From assembly GCA_964017195.1 (NCBI GenBank), contig OZ024890.1, forward strand, positions 46,123,593 through 46,187,592: a stretch of DNA of 64,000 nt, given 5' to 3'. Position 1 is the first letter of the stretch, and the number at the start of each line of letters is the position of its first letter. This document shows, piece by piece, positions 22,601 to 37,600 of this stretch. The position numbers and the translations under genes were made by a program. Below the pieces are notes generated by a model. It did no database searches. It saw only the letters and a list, made by a program, of their open reading frames with translations, and was not told the DNA's origin. Source of the DNA: Siderastrea radians. Taxonomy: Eukaryota; Cnidaria; Anthozoa; Scleractinia; Rhizangiidae.

Positions 22601-25600
22601 TAAAATCGCTTTAACGTTGCTCCGTGTTCGTATAGTATGACTAAATAACGTAACAAATTTTTTTTCTCAATTTTCAGTTTTTTCAACTCAGTCTCTCCAA
22701 CACACTGCAACACAGTCTAACACACGGTCAAGGCCAAAACGCTAATAAAGGCGTACCCTTCTTAACTAATGCTTCTAAGTTCTTATTGACTATGGCACAT
22801 CAACTCTTGCTCTCTTTTGCTTACCAGGGGTGGATCACCGTGTTCTCCATTCAGCAAGTTTCTGTATTTTGACATATTTCTTGAGGGATCCATAAGACTT
22901 TGAAGATCCTGGTGTAAAAAGAAACACGAAACGATAAGTCATTAACAAGAAAGAGACTGTGAGATGTAGTAAGGAAACACTTTGTTATCGCAGCTCACCT
23001 CAAATGCTTTGCTATGTCTTGTGGGTAATTTGTCCCACGTGTTCTTCAGTCGTTGCACAGCTGAATGTCCAAGACCGCTGGAACACAGAACAGAGGGCGT
23101 CAATACATGCTCAATAATGAGTGAATTTGTCCAAAACCATGTGTGGCTATAAATCGTAACGCCACGAAGAACTTACCTTACAATGGCAAACAAAGAATTG
23201 TAGTTTTTGCATTCTTTACAATTTCCTGTTAAAAAAGAACGGAAAGAAAGGAATTAAACATATCCCATACACGAATACAATCTCAATTCTGTTCAAAAGG
23301 CAGTTCAGTTGTTCAAAAGGTGGACAGCGCTATCCACTGGATAAAGCGCTATCCACTGGATAAAGCGCTATCCAGTGGATAAGTATTAAGGAAACCAATT
23401 GGGTTATCCACTGGATAGAGATTTATCCAGTGGATAGCACTATCCACCTTTTGAACAACTGGGGCCAGTTGAACTCCTCGCAATCGAAAGTGGACAAGAG
23501 AAAAGGAAGTCGCTTACGGAAGTTGATCTCTAAAGAGAAATTCTACCTACGGGGATTGAATTCGCTGAGAACGGATTTAAATGGGATTTCAAACAAGGAT
23601 GGTCCCGTGGTCGCTTACAAGGGAGAGTTTCAAGATACAGTGTTTGATTGAAAACTTAGTCAAAAGGGATTTTCAAAAGATGCACGTACGGTTTCTTTTA
23701 CGAATGCGATAATTTTGGCCGACTGGGACACCAAAATTCAAGATATATTTCGTATTCTACTAAGTGGATTTAAATTCCCTGCCTCGTCACCAGGAAGAGT
23801 TAAATTTCATTGACAGGAAAAAAAGGTGGCGCGGGGCTTGATGGGAAGTCAAGGAGACGAAAAACACTCCCATAACTCCACGCGCAACGCCTTCTGCGAA
23901 TGAGCGAAGCCTGGAAACGAGGCAACGTATTCTTTTACCTAGAAATCATCACTTACTTGCAATTTTGATAAAAGCCTTTATTAACTTCATCCTCTTGACT
24001 AGATTTGATTCGCTGCATATCTCCGTTACAACCCAAAACATTTCTTTATTTACAATCTGCAACAGAAACAAAATCGGCGACTTAAGGCTCGCACTTTCGA
24101 ATTCTCCTAGAAGTTTTCCTCAAGCTGCGGTTACACTTAGGTGGTTTACCGTTTTATTGTTTTACCGCAGTATGTGCAACCACGGCCATAATTTACTGAT
24201 CTCCGGCGATGAAGTTGCGAATTACTTAATTACAAGTTGTCTGTGGTCACACTTTAGTTTGATGTAGTATTATAAATAACGTATGTCCTACCTCGGAAAA
24301 TTTTCTCAGGTTTTCCGTTAATTTTGGACCAAAGTTCCACAATTTGTAGATATATTCCCGAGGATCGATACTTCTAAAAACCTCGAAATCCTGCAAGAAG
24401 AAAATACACGATCAATTAGCAACAATTTCGTATTTCTGCCACGTGCAAGCTAGTTTGTTTTAATAAAAGGTGCTCGTATTAAAATAATGCGACCTTGCCA
24501 TAAAAAAAGGAAAAAAAAACATAACCAGTTACTTGTAACTTGTACAGCAAGCCAGAAACAAAGAAAAGTTTTTAACTTCAAGAAGGACAACAGAAAGGCA
24601 TTAATAAAAGAACTTCGCAGTTCAAGTTGACAAAGTTTCTGGCGGGTACTATGCAACGGAAAGGCATTAATAAAAGAACTTCGCAGTTCAAGTTGACAAA
24701 GTTTCTGGCGGCTACTATCAAAACAAGTTTAATTAGTACAGAGTGTAGGAAAAACTATGCAAACCAAACATTAAGTACATTTCGCTACTAACAAAACTGG
24801 GAAAAGCAAACCAGCGACCAGTTTAAACTGCCATCGTTAATCCTACAAACGGAAATAATTGTGTGACAGTTGTTAGCCAGTGAGGCCCCGCTAGGGTGTC
24901 AGGGTGCCCGTTGTCTGAATTTCGAAACTTGTTTTGTCACAATTTCAGGCAGTTAGCATGTCCTCGTCAAAAATTCGTTAAGTGATCTTATTTACTTTCC
25001 GTCGCTGTCGCATTTTCATAGAGGCAGTCTTGTTGTTCGTCGTCGTCTCATTTTGCTAGTGGCGCTATTCAACCTCGTCCCCAGGGCCTTCTCCTCGTTC
25101 AAAATGGCGGTCGGAGAAACCCCTGGCCAAGGCTGCCAAAGTGGCTCCAAAAGTTCGTTAGAATTTCGTCGTGCAAACAAGATGAAATGTCTTCGTTTCG
25201 TTTGAATAACGGTTTCCGATTGTAGAAAACAAACAGGGCCGCCAGACGCTGGAGACAACCTCAGAAAAAGCCATTTCATCAGGTGTCACGTGACAAAATA
25301 CTCCACGATTCTTAGAGTATTTCAGCAGCCTTGGCCAGGGGTTTCTCCGACCGCCATTTTGAACGAGGAGAAGGCCCTAGGGACGAGGTTGGGCGCTATT
25401 GCTCGGAATTTGACCTAACAGGGCCTCTTTAGAGGTAAGTCAGAAGATTGATAAAAACCCACAGCTAGCTTACCTGTAACGTTAACTCTTTAGCCACGTC
25501 GCGAGGCTTGAGTTGTAACAAACTAAAATGAGATTCTTTGGCCAGTTCCTGAATGAAAAAAAAAAAAAAAGCAAATGCAAAATGATTAACTCGTAATTTC

Positions 25601-28600
25601 CGCGAATTATGAATACCTAATTCTTTCTTACGACAATATTACGATGGATTTAATGCCAAGCAGAAACGTAATAAGAAAACAGTATATTTTTTTATCAAGG
25701 GAACTTTTTTCTTCAGGAATTAGCTAGCTCTTCTGTTCCTGGAATAAAAGGAATAAAGTTCCGGTTTAACATTCATTTGCAACGATACAAAAAGAATACG
25801 GTTTCCGGCTCAGGCTTTCTTTACCCTTCACAGGGGACTTCTGCTATGTAGGTTTAATAACTCTATAAATGTACGTGCAAAATACATGATACTAGCATGA
25901 TTTTGTTGCGAAGTAAAGTTAATCACTTCGCGTTAAATGTGGTTTAATTCTCGGTCGATTTTCAAGGAGTAGTCAGAACATGACTGTCTACCGCTAACAC
26001 CTAGACTCGTGTGGCGTATAAAACCTTTCTTATTGCACGTGCATTTAAGCCAAACAGATTGGCAACCCAAAGCAAGTTTGAAAGATGCCACCCTGCATCC
26101 CGCAAGTTAATTTAGCGCAAAATGCCTGTTCACTCAGGAATAGAAATTTCAAGTATTCTCTCTTCTGACACCGGAATGGAAACAGCTAGAATAGTATCAA
26201 AACAATGTGGACTGGCATCTTTCAGACTGATTTGCAAATCTACAGCATCCTGGGGCCCGTTTCTCGAAAGTCCCGGTAATTTTTCGGGCCCAGAAAGCTA
26301 TTTTATGAGCACAAGGTTTACCTTAAAGATTTAAAGTTTTGTTGGCTTTTAAAGCTAAGCATTAAAATTGAAGTTGACGAAACAAGTTGAGCTGGTTTGT
26401 GGGCTAAAAGCTACGCCACTATTCTATAGATTTTGATTTTAAAATGTAGCTCCGGGCCCGAAAAGTTACCGGGACTTTCGAGAAACGGACCCCTGGTTTC
26501 CAGGGTCTTCGCAACGGTAAGAATTAAGAGAGACAATGGGAAAAAAAGTGAACAGTCACTGACCTGTGCAGCCTCGTCTGGAAGCAATGAACCTGATACA
26601 AGGTTATTCTTCAAATAATACCTGCAGTACAGAATGTAAATACTAATATAACACAAACACTCACAAAGTTAGACGTAATTGTTTTTGGCACTCAGCAATG
26701 ATCCAAGTAATATATAGGAAGTTTTTTCTTTTACTACAGCCGTTCTCAATTAAGTGTCGAAAGCTATTCTAGTTTGCTTGGTTTTGCCTCATCACGCTGT
26801 GCGATTGGCTAACAGGACGCGTGCCACTTTCTCAACCAACAAGACTGAATTAAAAGTAAAAGCAATCGTGAATTTCTTGCACGCGTTTTTCTGCGCTTGC
26901 GTCACTTACATGTATTTACTTTGACTTACTAGGGCGGTTTTCAATCAAGAGTCGCAAAATCAACCAAAGTAACTACTCTGACCAATCAAAACAGACTCAA
27001 CACAATGAACCAATCAGCACTCGAAACAAATACATGTAACGGGCGCCAAGCGCGGGAAAACGCGTGTGAGCAAGTCAGGATTGGTTTTGCTTTTACTTCT
27101 GACTGGTTGAGAAAGTGGTGCGAGTTTTTTTTTTAACCAATCAGAGATCTAGAGCGTAGAGCGGTTTTCAATTGACTGTCGAATGTAATTCGCGTTTTGC
27201 TTTGGTTTTGCTTGACTTCGCTTTTATTGGTTAAAAAATTTCGCGCCACTTTTTCGACCAATCAGAAGTAAAACTCAAACCAATCGCGACTTGCTCGCAT
27301 ACGTTTTCCTGCGCTTGGCGCGGTTACATGTATTTGCTTCGAGTTCTGGTTGGTTCATTAGGTCATTTATGTTTGTTGTGATTGGCTGGGGTAATTACTG
27401 TGGTTTTGACTTTACGACACTCATTTAAAAAGCGCTCTAGTAAAGCAAAACGAAACCAAACGCGAATTACTTTCGACAATCAATCAAAATCCACTCTACT
27501 GCTTCAACAAGTTGTTTGTTTCTGTTGTGATTGTCCGACGTGATTACTTCCGCTTTTCTTTTACGACATTCAACTGGAAATGGCTCCATCGTTACCAATT
27601 ATTCGACGATCCCTACGAGCATATATGCAAGATCCCCTACACGAGTGCCTGTGTTTGTCACCATGCTCGCTATAAGTTTACTGACCTCCCATTCAAGTGA
27701 ATTCTGTCGGGTAGGTTCGATAGCATGTCAGGTAGTCTTCGTTGTTTGATGAGTCCTCCGTCCTCTACAGTTATCTCACATAGTGAGTAGTTACTGAAAG
27801 GAAAAGAAAAGTGTTAGTTTTAGTGTTAACCTCGACAAAGACTACCAACTAAGGAAAGTCGAAGGACAAACGCCCAAGATGGTTCAGCCTAAGGTTAGAA
27901 CTCCAGGGAAGAGAAGGGTAAATAAAATACCCCGCGTTGTCGATATCATTTCCCCACAGAATGCTTTAGAACTCACGTCAAGCAAGTTAGATAAGGTTCG
28001 ACCAAATATTTCCGTCCAAACAACGACGCCCATAGCATCAACATCATCTAAGCTACAACCTAATCCAATGTTGGTCCAATACTAGACCAATAGTGTCGGT
28101 ATTTGACCAGGCGGAATGCTGTTTGTACCTTGGAGAGCCTTGGATGCCAAAAGCATCTAGCGCTCGATTGACCACCTCTCTGGCTGTAGTTTCCTAGAAA
28201 GCAATGAAAACAAAGACCCTCATCACATCATGTGATACACTGAGACTGGGAAGAATGGCTAAAAGAAAAACTGTATCATCAGTGTGTTAAGTTCCTTTTG
28301 ATGTGCCTTCCTTAACACAAAACTTATCAATTAAAACCTTCGTAGGAAGATCTAAGGGTTTGTGCATGTAGAATTTTCTTCAGAAATTTCTTGTAAAATA
28401 CAGTTAAAGCAGATAGGGAAAGCAAAACCACAAATTATACTGTAACACAACACTTTTGACATTGAGAACAATAGTCTGAAAAGTACAAATTTATTTTGCC
28501 ATACTCGATGCCGGTTTGTGTCGTGATCTAGGTTACGTACATGTAATCAACACAAACAAAAATACCGCCACGCGATGATACTACACTTACAAAGCAATGA

Positions 28601-31600
28601 CAACAACAACCATTTGTTACAGGGGCTCAAATTCAGTTTCGCCAAAAAACAGTTTTCTTAAGCTGTCTCGACAGTATTCTCAAAAACAGTGCTCGATCAC
28701 AAGTTCAAAGTTTACAACGTACCTTGTACACCATAAAATATTTACAAGTCTGGTCCGCCTTGAAGACCTTGATAACTTTGTCAGGTATGTCCATTGTCTG
28801 ATCACTCGTATTAATGCACTCCGTGGACCCAAATCCACGCGGGAGAGTGGCCCTGGTGTTTTTCTTGACTGCGTGCCGGGCCATAACGTGCATATCTTCG
28901 GAGGAATCGTGATCCACACTCAGAAGGTCCCTTTCGCTCCGAGAAATGAGCCTAGAAAACAAATTATGCCTGGTTACTGTATGATCGCTGCAAATGTAGC
29001 GAGCTCACGAAAATTTACATAGCATGAAGCGGTTGCAGCGATACCAACTGGGTTTCCATAGTAATCGCTCGCCTCCCGGATCGCTGAGATTTTTAGTTTT
29101 ATTTTTTCTTTAGAGCCAAGCTTTACACCACTGTGTAGTTGCGGGGGTCTTAGGTGATTTGATGGCACGCAGATCAATATCAAATTGAACAAGATGTTTT
29201 GCGCGTTGCTTCACGTCGCCTGTTATGCCTTTAAATGTCAAAAATATACTGAGCATCTAGAGATTACGTAGCTCAATTCACTTTTTCTTACGGTTTTAAA
29301 ACCATCTCAGAACTGTCAAGAGAAATTGGTTAGATCTGAAGGGGGACGCGCGAAAAATTCACGGCCCTCGGAAACACGTAAAACGTTGTTTTGCAATGGG
29401 TGACTAAAAATATACCAACATTTGTATGATATCGCACGTGCCGGGATATTGTACCTATCAACATTCTGACCCCATCAGCCAAAACTTTCTCGTGAAATAC
29501 TTTGAAGTTGGTTAATAAAATCCTAAATATGAATTCAATCGAAAGCTATTAAGCAGTAATTGCCTGTGGCGCTGTTTATTATGCTGTACAGGGTATTTCT
29601 AGCTTTTGAGTCTGCGGATAAAATCCTTAAGTGTGAGCATTCAAATGAAAGCTACTAAGCAGTACTTTCCTGTGGTGCTGTTTATTATGCTGTTAGGTCA
29701 TTCTATTTTTTTTGAGCCACTGGACGAAATCCTATCGTTTGACTTTTCAAGTAAAAGCTACTAACCAGTCCTTTCCTGTAGTGATGTTTGTTTTGAAGCA
29801 TTGTGCAAAATGAAATTGGAAGTTTTCTGCAATTTTCGAGTTCTCTTGAGGGACACATACCTTTAAGGCAGCCACCCTCATTGGTTCGATATTTAGAAAA
29901 AAAAGTACAGAGCAAGTCTTTCGCACCCTACCATAAATGACAAGCAACGAAATGAAATTCCACAAGGACTTACAGTGAATGACGCACATCCAAAACAGTT
30001 CCCTGCTGATACTAAACTTGGAGCGGAGCGAAATCTTTCACGCTTTGAAGGGTCCCACTTTCAACATCGGAGCGACGCAACATCGCCTCGACACAAACGT
30101 CATGTCGGCAAATGCACTTTTATGCATAAGAACAGAGCCTATCCGATATACATTGTGTCGGTACAAACCTTATTTGGGAGGGTGTCGGAACATGAAAGCA
30201 GGCACAAAAGAAATAAGAAAAGGGCGAAAGAAGGACAGTTGAAATAACTGGGACACGTTTGAAAACGGCTGCACTGACGTAAAACAAGTTCATATTAGAC
30301 TTAACTCGGGAGTGTCTTTGAAGTTATCTCTCTTCTTTTTTATTACGCTTGAGTTCAATATTGCAGAAGTCTTACGAGCTAATGGAATTAGGCCACGAAA
30401 CATTGCTTAGCATGTCCTCTACAGTTATAACTGGGATACAAAGCATTGCGTCTCTAATAACTGGACTGGAGTATTAAGCCTAATTGCGTGAAAGCGTAAT
30501 TGAAAATGTTTACGTTAAGCCTTTTTCTTCCAGGGGGAGAAAGTACTCTTTGGAGTGAGGGTAGGAGGGTTCGATGGGTTTGGCACACATCGACCGTTCT
30601 CAAGACAAGAATCCTCGAGTTTTCTAACCCATTTTCTGACCCATTTTCTCGTCTGATCCTGTTTAAGGATGGTGTTGCAGCTGCAATTTATTCCGTCTAA
30701 CGTTTCCAAGTTTTTGTGTTTACGCTTAATGCTCTTAATGGTTTGTTTCAAAAAGAAAAAATTTCTGCCTATTTAGACATTCAGAGATCAAACTAATTGA
30801 GAAAGCTACCCGTTTGAGACATAAACAATAAAACTGTGTACCCTGTTTAAAATAAGTGACCCTGGAAATAATACCCTACCAAGAGGTACGTCCTTTTTAG
30901 GCCAAATGAGGGAATGACCCCCCCCCCCCTCCCCACCGCCCTCTGGCCTTTACCGCGGAAGCTGGAAGGAAGAGAGAAGTCCATGGGTATACACTGCGTT
31001 CCGAGCGCTAACTTTGGTGCCATAAAGAACAACAATATTCGTGTCATGGTTACCATAACAGACTTGTCATATTTCCTGATAGTATCAACGACAACAGCAG
31101 CAATAATATAACAGAAATATTTTAAATTTACATAGCGCGTAGTTCTTACATCCTACAGTCTGTGCGAGGCCTTTTAAAAGTTCAAGGTTAAAATCGTTAA
31201 AAATATACAACTTAAATAAGCAAGTCTAAAGCATTTTCTTTGTCCCAATAAAGGAGCTTTCCTTACAGTTACTCCGCAGTATTAAACGCACTTCAGACAC
31301 TTCAGTACTGTTCCGAACCAGCCATGACAGCGCTGAGATTAGGTCTCAAGTGCAGAGGTAAAGATGTGTACTATCACAATAAATGCAGTTAGGTTTCATG
31401 CCATCTCAAGACTTATATCAATAAAACCCTATTTGCAAAGGACCTTACAGAAAAGAGGAAGTCAAGGAGACTAGTTCAACGTAACGTTAGGTGTATGGCT
31501 GAATTTGCTGCCTAATAGACACCGAAAAACAAATATCACCACTCAAAAGTACCGCTTGATGGCTTTATTTTGAGTGGTCATACCTCAGGATTGCATCCAT

Positions 31601-34600
31601 AAAATTCTAAAGTTAGAGTGTAAAGCATGATAAACAGCACCACATGAAAACACTGCTCAGTAGATTTCATTTCAATGTGCACAATTTTTATCCACAGGCC
31701 CAAAAGTTAGAGCCAAATTAAACGCATCTTGTCAAGGTTCGAGTCCAGAAATACAAGTCTAAGGTACAAATAACACGTCGTTTGATTCGACATTCGCCAA
31801 TATTAAAAAAAATTCTACGTTATTAACAACAAACTCCTTTTAAAAAACAACAATTACGAAATAAACTTCTGAGGCAAATCAAGGGAATTGAACCATTTCA
31901 AATCTGCCGGGACTAACCAAGTATTTTTGGAATATTACACAATCTAACGAACCTCGCATAATTCCAAAAAGAAAGCTATCGATGGCGTATTGTCCTAGAA
32001 ACCGAAACTAAGGATGTTAGTCGAAAACATGTCAAAAATATAAATAATTCAAGCTAAGTTTGGCAGTCGTCAGACTTTAATTTGTTTTTTATACATCTTT
32101 GACAGCAGGAAGCCTTTTTTCCATTCGTAGTTGCAAGCAATTTTACGTCTTCCGACAAAGTTTGTCTGGAATGTTCATTACTTCATATTTTAAGTGTCGA
32201 TTTCCTTCGATAAAAATAGAATAATGAATCACTTTTACACCAATTCAAAAGAAAACTTTCTAGTTTGAATTGCCCTTTTCCTTTCCACGGAATCCTCGGA
32301 GGTTGCAAAAAGAAACTAAAATAATCGAGAAGTACAGCTAAAATCACAATATTGCAGCTGTGAATTTTTATTTGGAATATTTTCGTCCTTCTTAGACAAC
32401 ATAACTGAGAGCCAATACACCATTGAGAACACATAATCATTAGAAAACGCTCGTAAGTTTCTTGTACTCACTTGGTATTCCTTGACAGTGTTCCAATCGC
32501 ACTCAGCCGATTCAAAGCTTTCTTCACTCGCTCAGTTGTGGTTGAAGAATGAAGGTGCTAGGGTAGAAAAAACACCAAAATCAATGAAGTGTGTCTCCTG
32601 GCCTTGCAGGTTTACCCGACTGAAACCTACTAAATTCCCATACAAGCGAAACTACTGTTGTTCTGAAACGCACTCAAGCAATAAACGCGACAAAAGAATG
32701 TCTCACGCCAGCGGTTTCTCGCAGCGATTCGAGTGACTTCCTTGCGTGCATGTGGGCGCCAGGCACAGCCGAGCGGAAGCCAACTGCTTACGTCAATGTA
32801 TTTTATATGGCCAGTCCACATCCTCCCATTTCCTCTCATTTTTCTTAGGGTACAGATAGCGACTGTAAACAGGCTACGGACCGAAACCCTTATCTGATCG
32901 CAGCGATAACAGTACGAACTTCCATTTTTGGGCTGGTCCTCTTGAAAGCAGCTTATTTAGAAATCGAAATCGGAAAAGGCTGAGTGACAGATTTGTTTCA
33001 CTAGTTTCGTGGCCATATTAGTACTTTCGAATACTGCTACTAACACGTGAAGGGGACGTGTCGTCCTTTTAGTTCCAGGATAGTCAAGATACAATCTTAT
33101 CAACAACGGAGGCCTGATCCTGCAAAGAACGCTTAGTTTTCAGAGATACTTAATAGCGTTTGTTTAAGTGCTCATTCAAAAGAAATTTCATAGTGGTCCC
33201 TTATGAGAGATTCAAGATACAGTGTTTGACTGAGAAGCGGGGATTTCTATTTTCATAATGATGGTCGCATGGTCGCTTCATGAGACGAGAACTGATCCAA
33301 GCGGAATTTCATAATGATGGTCACAATAGTCGCTTATGAGGTATTCTGGATACAGTGCTTTATTGATAACTAATTCGAGCGGAATTTTATAATGATGGTT
33401 GCTTAGTTTTATGAGAGATTCGAGTTTCAGCGTTTGAGAACTGATTCAAGCGGAATTTCATAATAATGGCCACACAGGTCCAGAGTAAGAAAAACAAAAC
33501 AAAACAAAACAAACAACAACGATATTTTCGCATTATTCTTCCAACTTGTAGATAGCATAATAATGCAAGCAATATCAAAAGTAAAAGCTAACAACACTGA
33601 AAAGAAAAAAATTGCCGCTTTGTGCAATGTGTACTTCTGTTCCGGTCGACATGGTTTTGTAACAAAACTGCAAATGGGGAAACCAATATGGCTGACACAT
33701 GCAAGGTACTATCATTTTCTGAATAGTTATCTAAGTTATCTTCTAAACTTTACTCGAGTTGTTCATTTCTACCGAGAAAAAGGTTAAACAAATCGAAAAA
33801 CAAGTATCTGTAATTTCTAAAATGTTATTTTTCTACCAAATAACTTAGTTGTGGATAATTAACTTTAGGCCTAAACTGTTTCTTTATACCTCCTCTACAA
33901 CGACCTAGACCTTTATAAACGGTATTGCAAGCAAACATATTTTTTCCCAGACAGTTGTAGCGGATTCAAAGATTACTTTCTCAATTAGTTGTTATCAAAT
34001 AGTTTTAGTCACTGAATATGTCACGTTTTGTGGCGAAAGTTATTCTTACAATGCTCCAACAGATGAGTGCTCTTATGAAAGGCTCACAACTTGTGCGTCA
34101 GCGGAAAACTTTTACTGGGCAAGCGGCCAACATATTAACTTATCAGATTTTCGCGGTTTCAAGCCAAGTGTCAGGTCGTCATTTGCTTGCCAACAAGTAT
34201 TAGACAAAAACAACCACCTATCCAATCTGCTTTCTAAAACCACTCGCGTTTGCCTCGAGAAAGGAGGTCTCACAAAAATGCACAACAAACAGAAATTTTT
34301 TCAATGGAAACTTTCCAATCAAGCCTTACATCACGGACAAAATTACAACGGCTGCTTTATTTACCCACAGAATTAAGTGCTCTTCCAAGGAACAGAGCTT
34401 TGTAGAAACAAGAGGCTACACACCGCAATATGGTAGTGGTTGTAAATTTAAAGAAATTCCACCGTCACATTTTCAAACAAACTAAGGATATCTCTATTTT
34501 ATAGTAATACTAAGAAACCCAACTGTGTTGCCATGGCAACAAATTTCTTAAGGAATCTACAAAAAATTGATACTTTGATATTATCATTATTTTGTGGCAA

Positions 34601-37600
34601 AATGTGATCATGATTGGCCAACTCTGACCTAAATATTTTAACTCCCAAATATAATGCATCGAAAAAAACAAGAAACCTTTCGAGCCACCTTATCTCGGGC
34701 TTCCAAAATCCGACAAATGTTTTCAGTTTGGAGTTTTAGCAATCCTTGAGCGGAAAAAAAATAAAAAAGGTTTGATACTCACATACAAGAAAAAAACACA
34801 CACATCGAAGTGTCTCTCAATTTTGAAATGAAGCCTGGGTAAAATGTTATCGATAATCAAAAAAGGGCATCTTAAATTCTTCAACTTGCATCATTGCTCT
34901 GCGATTTAAGACGTCTTAACTCTTTAAGCCCCACTATTAATATGCATGTTCTCCTTAGTGCTCTCCAGACATTTCTTATGGTACTAGTTAAGAGAATTTG
35001 CACAAACATCAAGACATTTCATGTTTGGTGATCATTTCCTGTATTCTCGTGACCTGTATGTTTGATCAAGTAGGGATATTGTAAGGAGAAATTAGATGCT
35101 TGTCACTATTGCGGCTTAAAGTGTAAAGAGTCGTTTATATAGCGGTAGGCGAATCATCCATACACAGGCAAGCTTGCACCACATAAACATAACAAATCGA
35201 AATTTTGTGAGCAATATCTTTGCCTCAGTGCAAGATACGTATCGCTCACATATGTGAGCGATACGTATCTTGAGCGATTCCTCTGTATTGATGGTTTCTC
35301 TGATGACCAAGGCTTCAAAATGCAGAAAAGGAACACAATGAAGTCACTGTAGGCAAGTTACCTCAAATTACAAAGTTTTGACAAGACGAAACAAGACGTG
35401 CCTCGAAAAAAACGTACAGAAATACAGAAATCTACAAGGAATGATTCTTTCTACATTTTCCTCTAGGTTTAGCCGGAAAAGCAATTTCTTGGAGTTAAAT
35501 TAGAGACAAATTTAGTTATATTGCCTAGTAATTCCTATCGCCCAGAGCGCAAGTGTGAGATTGTGTCCAAAGACCGAAAGACATCGGCGAGAAAAAAATA
35601 AGACTTCAAGCGGAATCAATATATTCAAATTCGCGTGGGAAAACATCAAAATATATTGACCACAATAGGTGTTTACCATCACGAAACAAAACGGCGGAAA
35701 TACGGGAACAAAAAAAGCTAAAAATAAATAAAACGTGAAATGCTGCACACTGTACAGGCAAATCAACTGAAGATTAAATTAAAGCTGCTCCTTGAAAATG
35801 AACTGTTCTCTAATTTGACTCAAGTTGTCCACAGAATTGATGAAGAGACAGTTAATTGCAGGTCGTATTTAAAACTATTGAATACTAAGTCAACCAGAAC
35901 TGCTTGAAAGGCCACCGACTTAGTTTACAACGCCATTAACTCTTTGACTACCAGGAGTGCCCTGGTTAAAAACTGTGAAAATATTGAAAAACAAACCCCG
36001 GCAACACAAGAAAGTTATGGTTGACCGCTCTCATTTGAATGGCATCATTCTAGGCATCTCCCTATCTCAGTCTCAAAAGATATAACCACCTTGTCCAGGA
36101 TAATAAACAACACCACAGGAAAGAACTGATCAGTAGCTTTCATTTGAATGGTCACAATTTAGGATTCTATCCACAGACTCAGAAGTTAGAACCACTTATG
36201 TATAGCACAATAGACAACGCCACAGGAAAAAACTGCTCAGTAGCTTTGATTTGAATGGTAACACTTTAAGATTCTATCCACAGACTCAAAAGTTAGAACT
36301 ACTTATGTAGAGAACAATAAATAGCACCACAGGTTAGTAATGTTGAATAGCTTCCATTTGAATGGTCACACTTTAGCACTTAGTCTGCGAACTATTAGCA
36401 ACACATTACGTGGACTGTGGTATGACTTTGGGAGGGAAGTTTATTCTTGCACCGCGAGGGTCAAACGACTGAACCACTTCAGAAAACAACCACAGTCTGA
36501 TATTGGCAAACGATTCTGCCTGACAAATAAGGAAACCCATACTGCTTCCTATATAGCACGGCAAAAATCTTGTGTTTTATTACGGAAAGCAGTCCTTCGT
36601 TTTAGCATCTTCGCTTAACAGTTGTTGCTAAATATATCTGATTTGTTTCCAAAACAACTCTTTTGTCTTCCTTTTGTTTCACACAGGCTATGTATTTTAG
36701 GAGAGAAAAGAAATGTATACTAAACAAAGAAGATAATTAAAATATTGCTCTGTGAACAAATCCACTGTCATGTTTTACGAATATTTGTCTACTCTGAACG
36801 TGTTATTATTCAAATAAAAGCAAAGGAGTCGTACTTTTCTCTGCTGAAGCGTATTTCTTATTCGCTAAACGTCTGTAGCGGTTATTGAATCGAACAACAG
36901 CTCGCATAGCCTTCATAAAAGGCATTTTTTTTAGTTTGATTGAGTGAGTGATATTTCCCATGACGTCAGCGCTGTAACCTTCCTAACAGCACAAAGTTTG
37001 AACGTCACCGATGAAATGCAATAATAATGTTTGGACGATGAACTCTAACGGCTATTCCACAATGACTTTCATTCCCTCTAAAGCCGTTAGCAAATAACAT
37101 AGTGCAATAATTCTCAATATATTTGATGCCATTCTATCATAACAACTTGCCTAGGAAAACCTCCCCTCTAATAAATTCTCGACGACTAAACATTATCGAA
37201 AAAGTGATTACAGCAGTAAACGACTCTGCCACTTAAGAACTTATACTTCACAACCAACAATGGAGACAATTTAATTCTCTTAAGGATGTTTTGTCTCAAA
37301 CATATCATTGTTTAGTCACAGGCTCTTGTAGTAAAATGTTAGCGTTCTTCACAGCAGGCAGAACAACAAATTAGTATGCGTGTTTTTATTGGTGGCTGTA
37401 AATAAATCTGTGCTAGTGACAATGTTAGTTATTGAGAATAGAAAGGTTTATGAAAAAGCAATCAGAATAAACAACGTTTCTCCCTGATCCAAAACGAGAA
37501 TGTGGCTTCACCGGAATAAAAAATTTAACAAAGAAAGCACTTCAGTCCTTTTGAGTGAAATATCCCCATTGAAGACAAACAGAGACAGAATGAGCAATTT

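Noticed and set aside
29975..30247. Pair of overlapping plus-strand frames of about 90 codons
   Set aside because: Composition is intron-like; no motif, and two frames are open over the same stretch.
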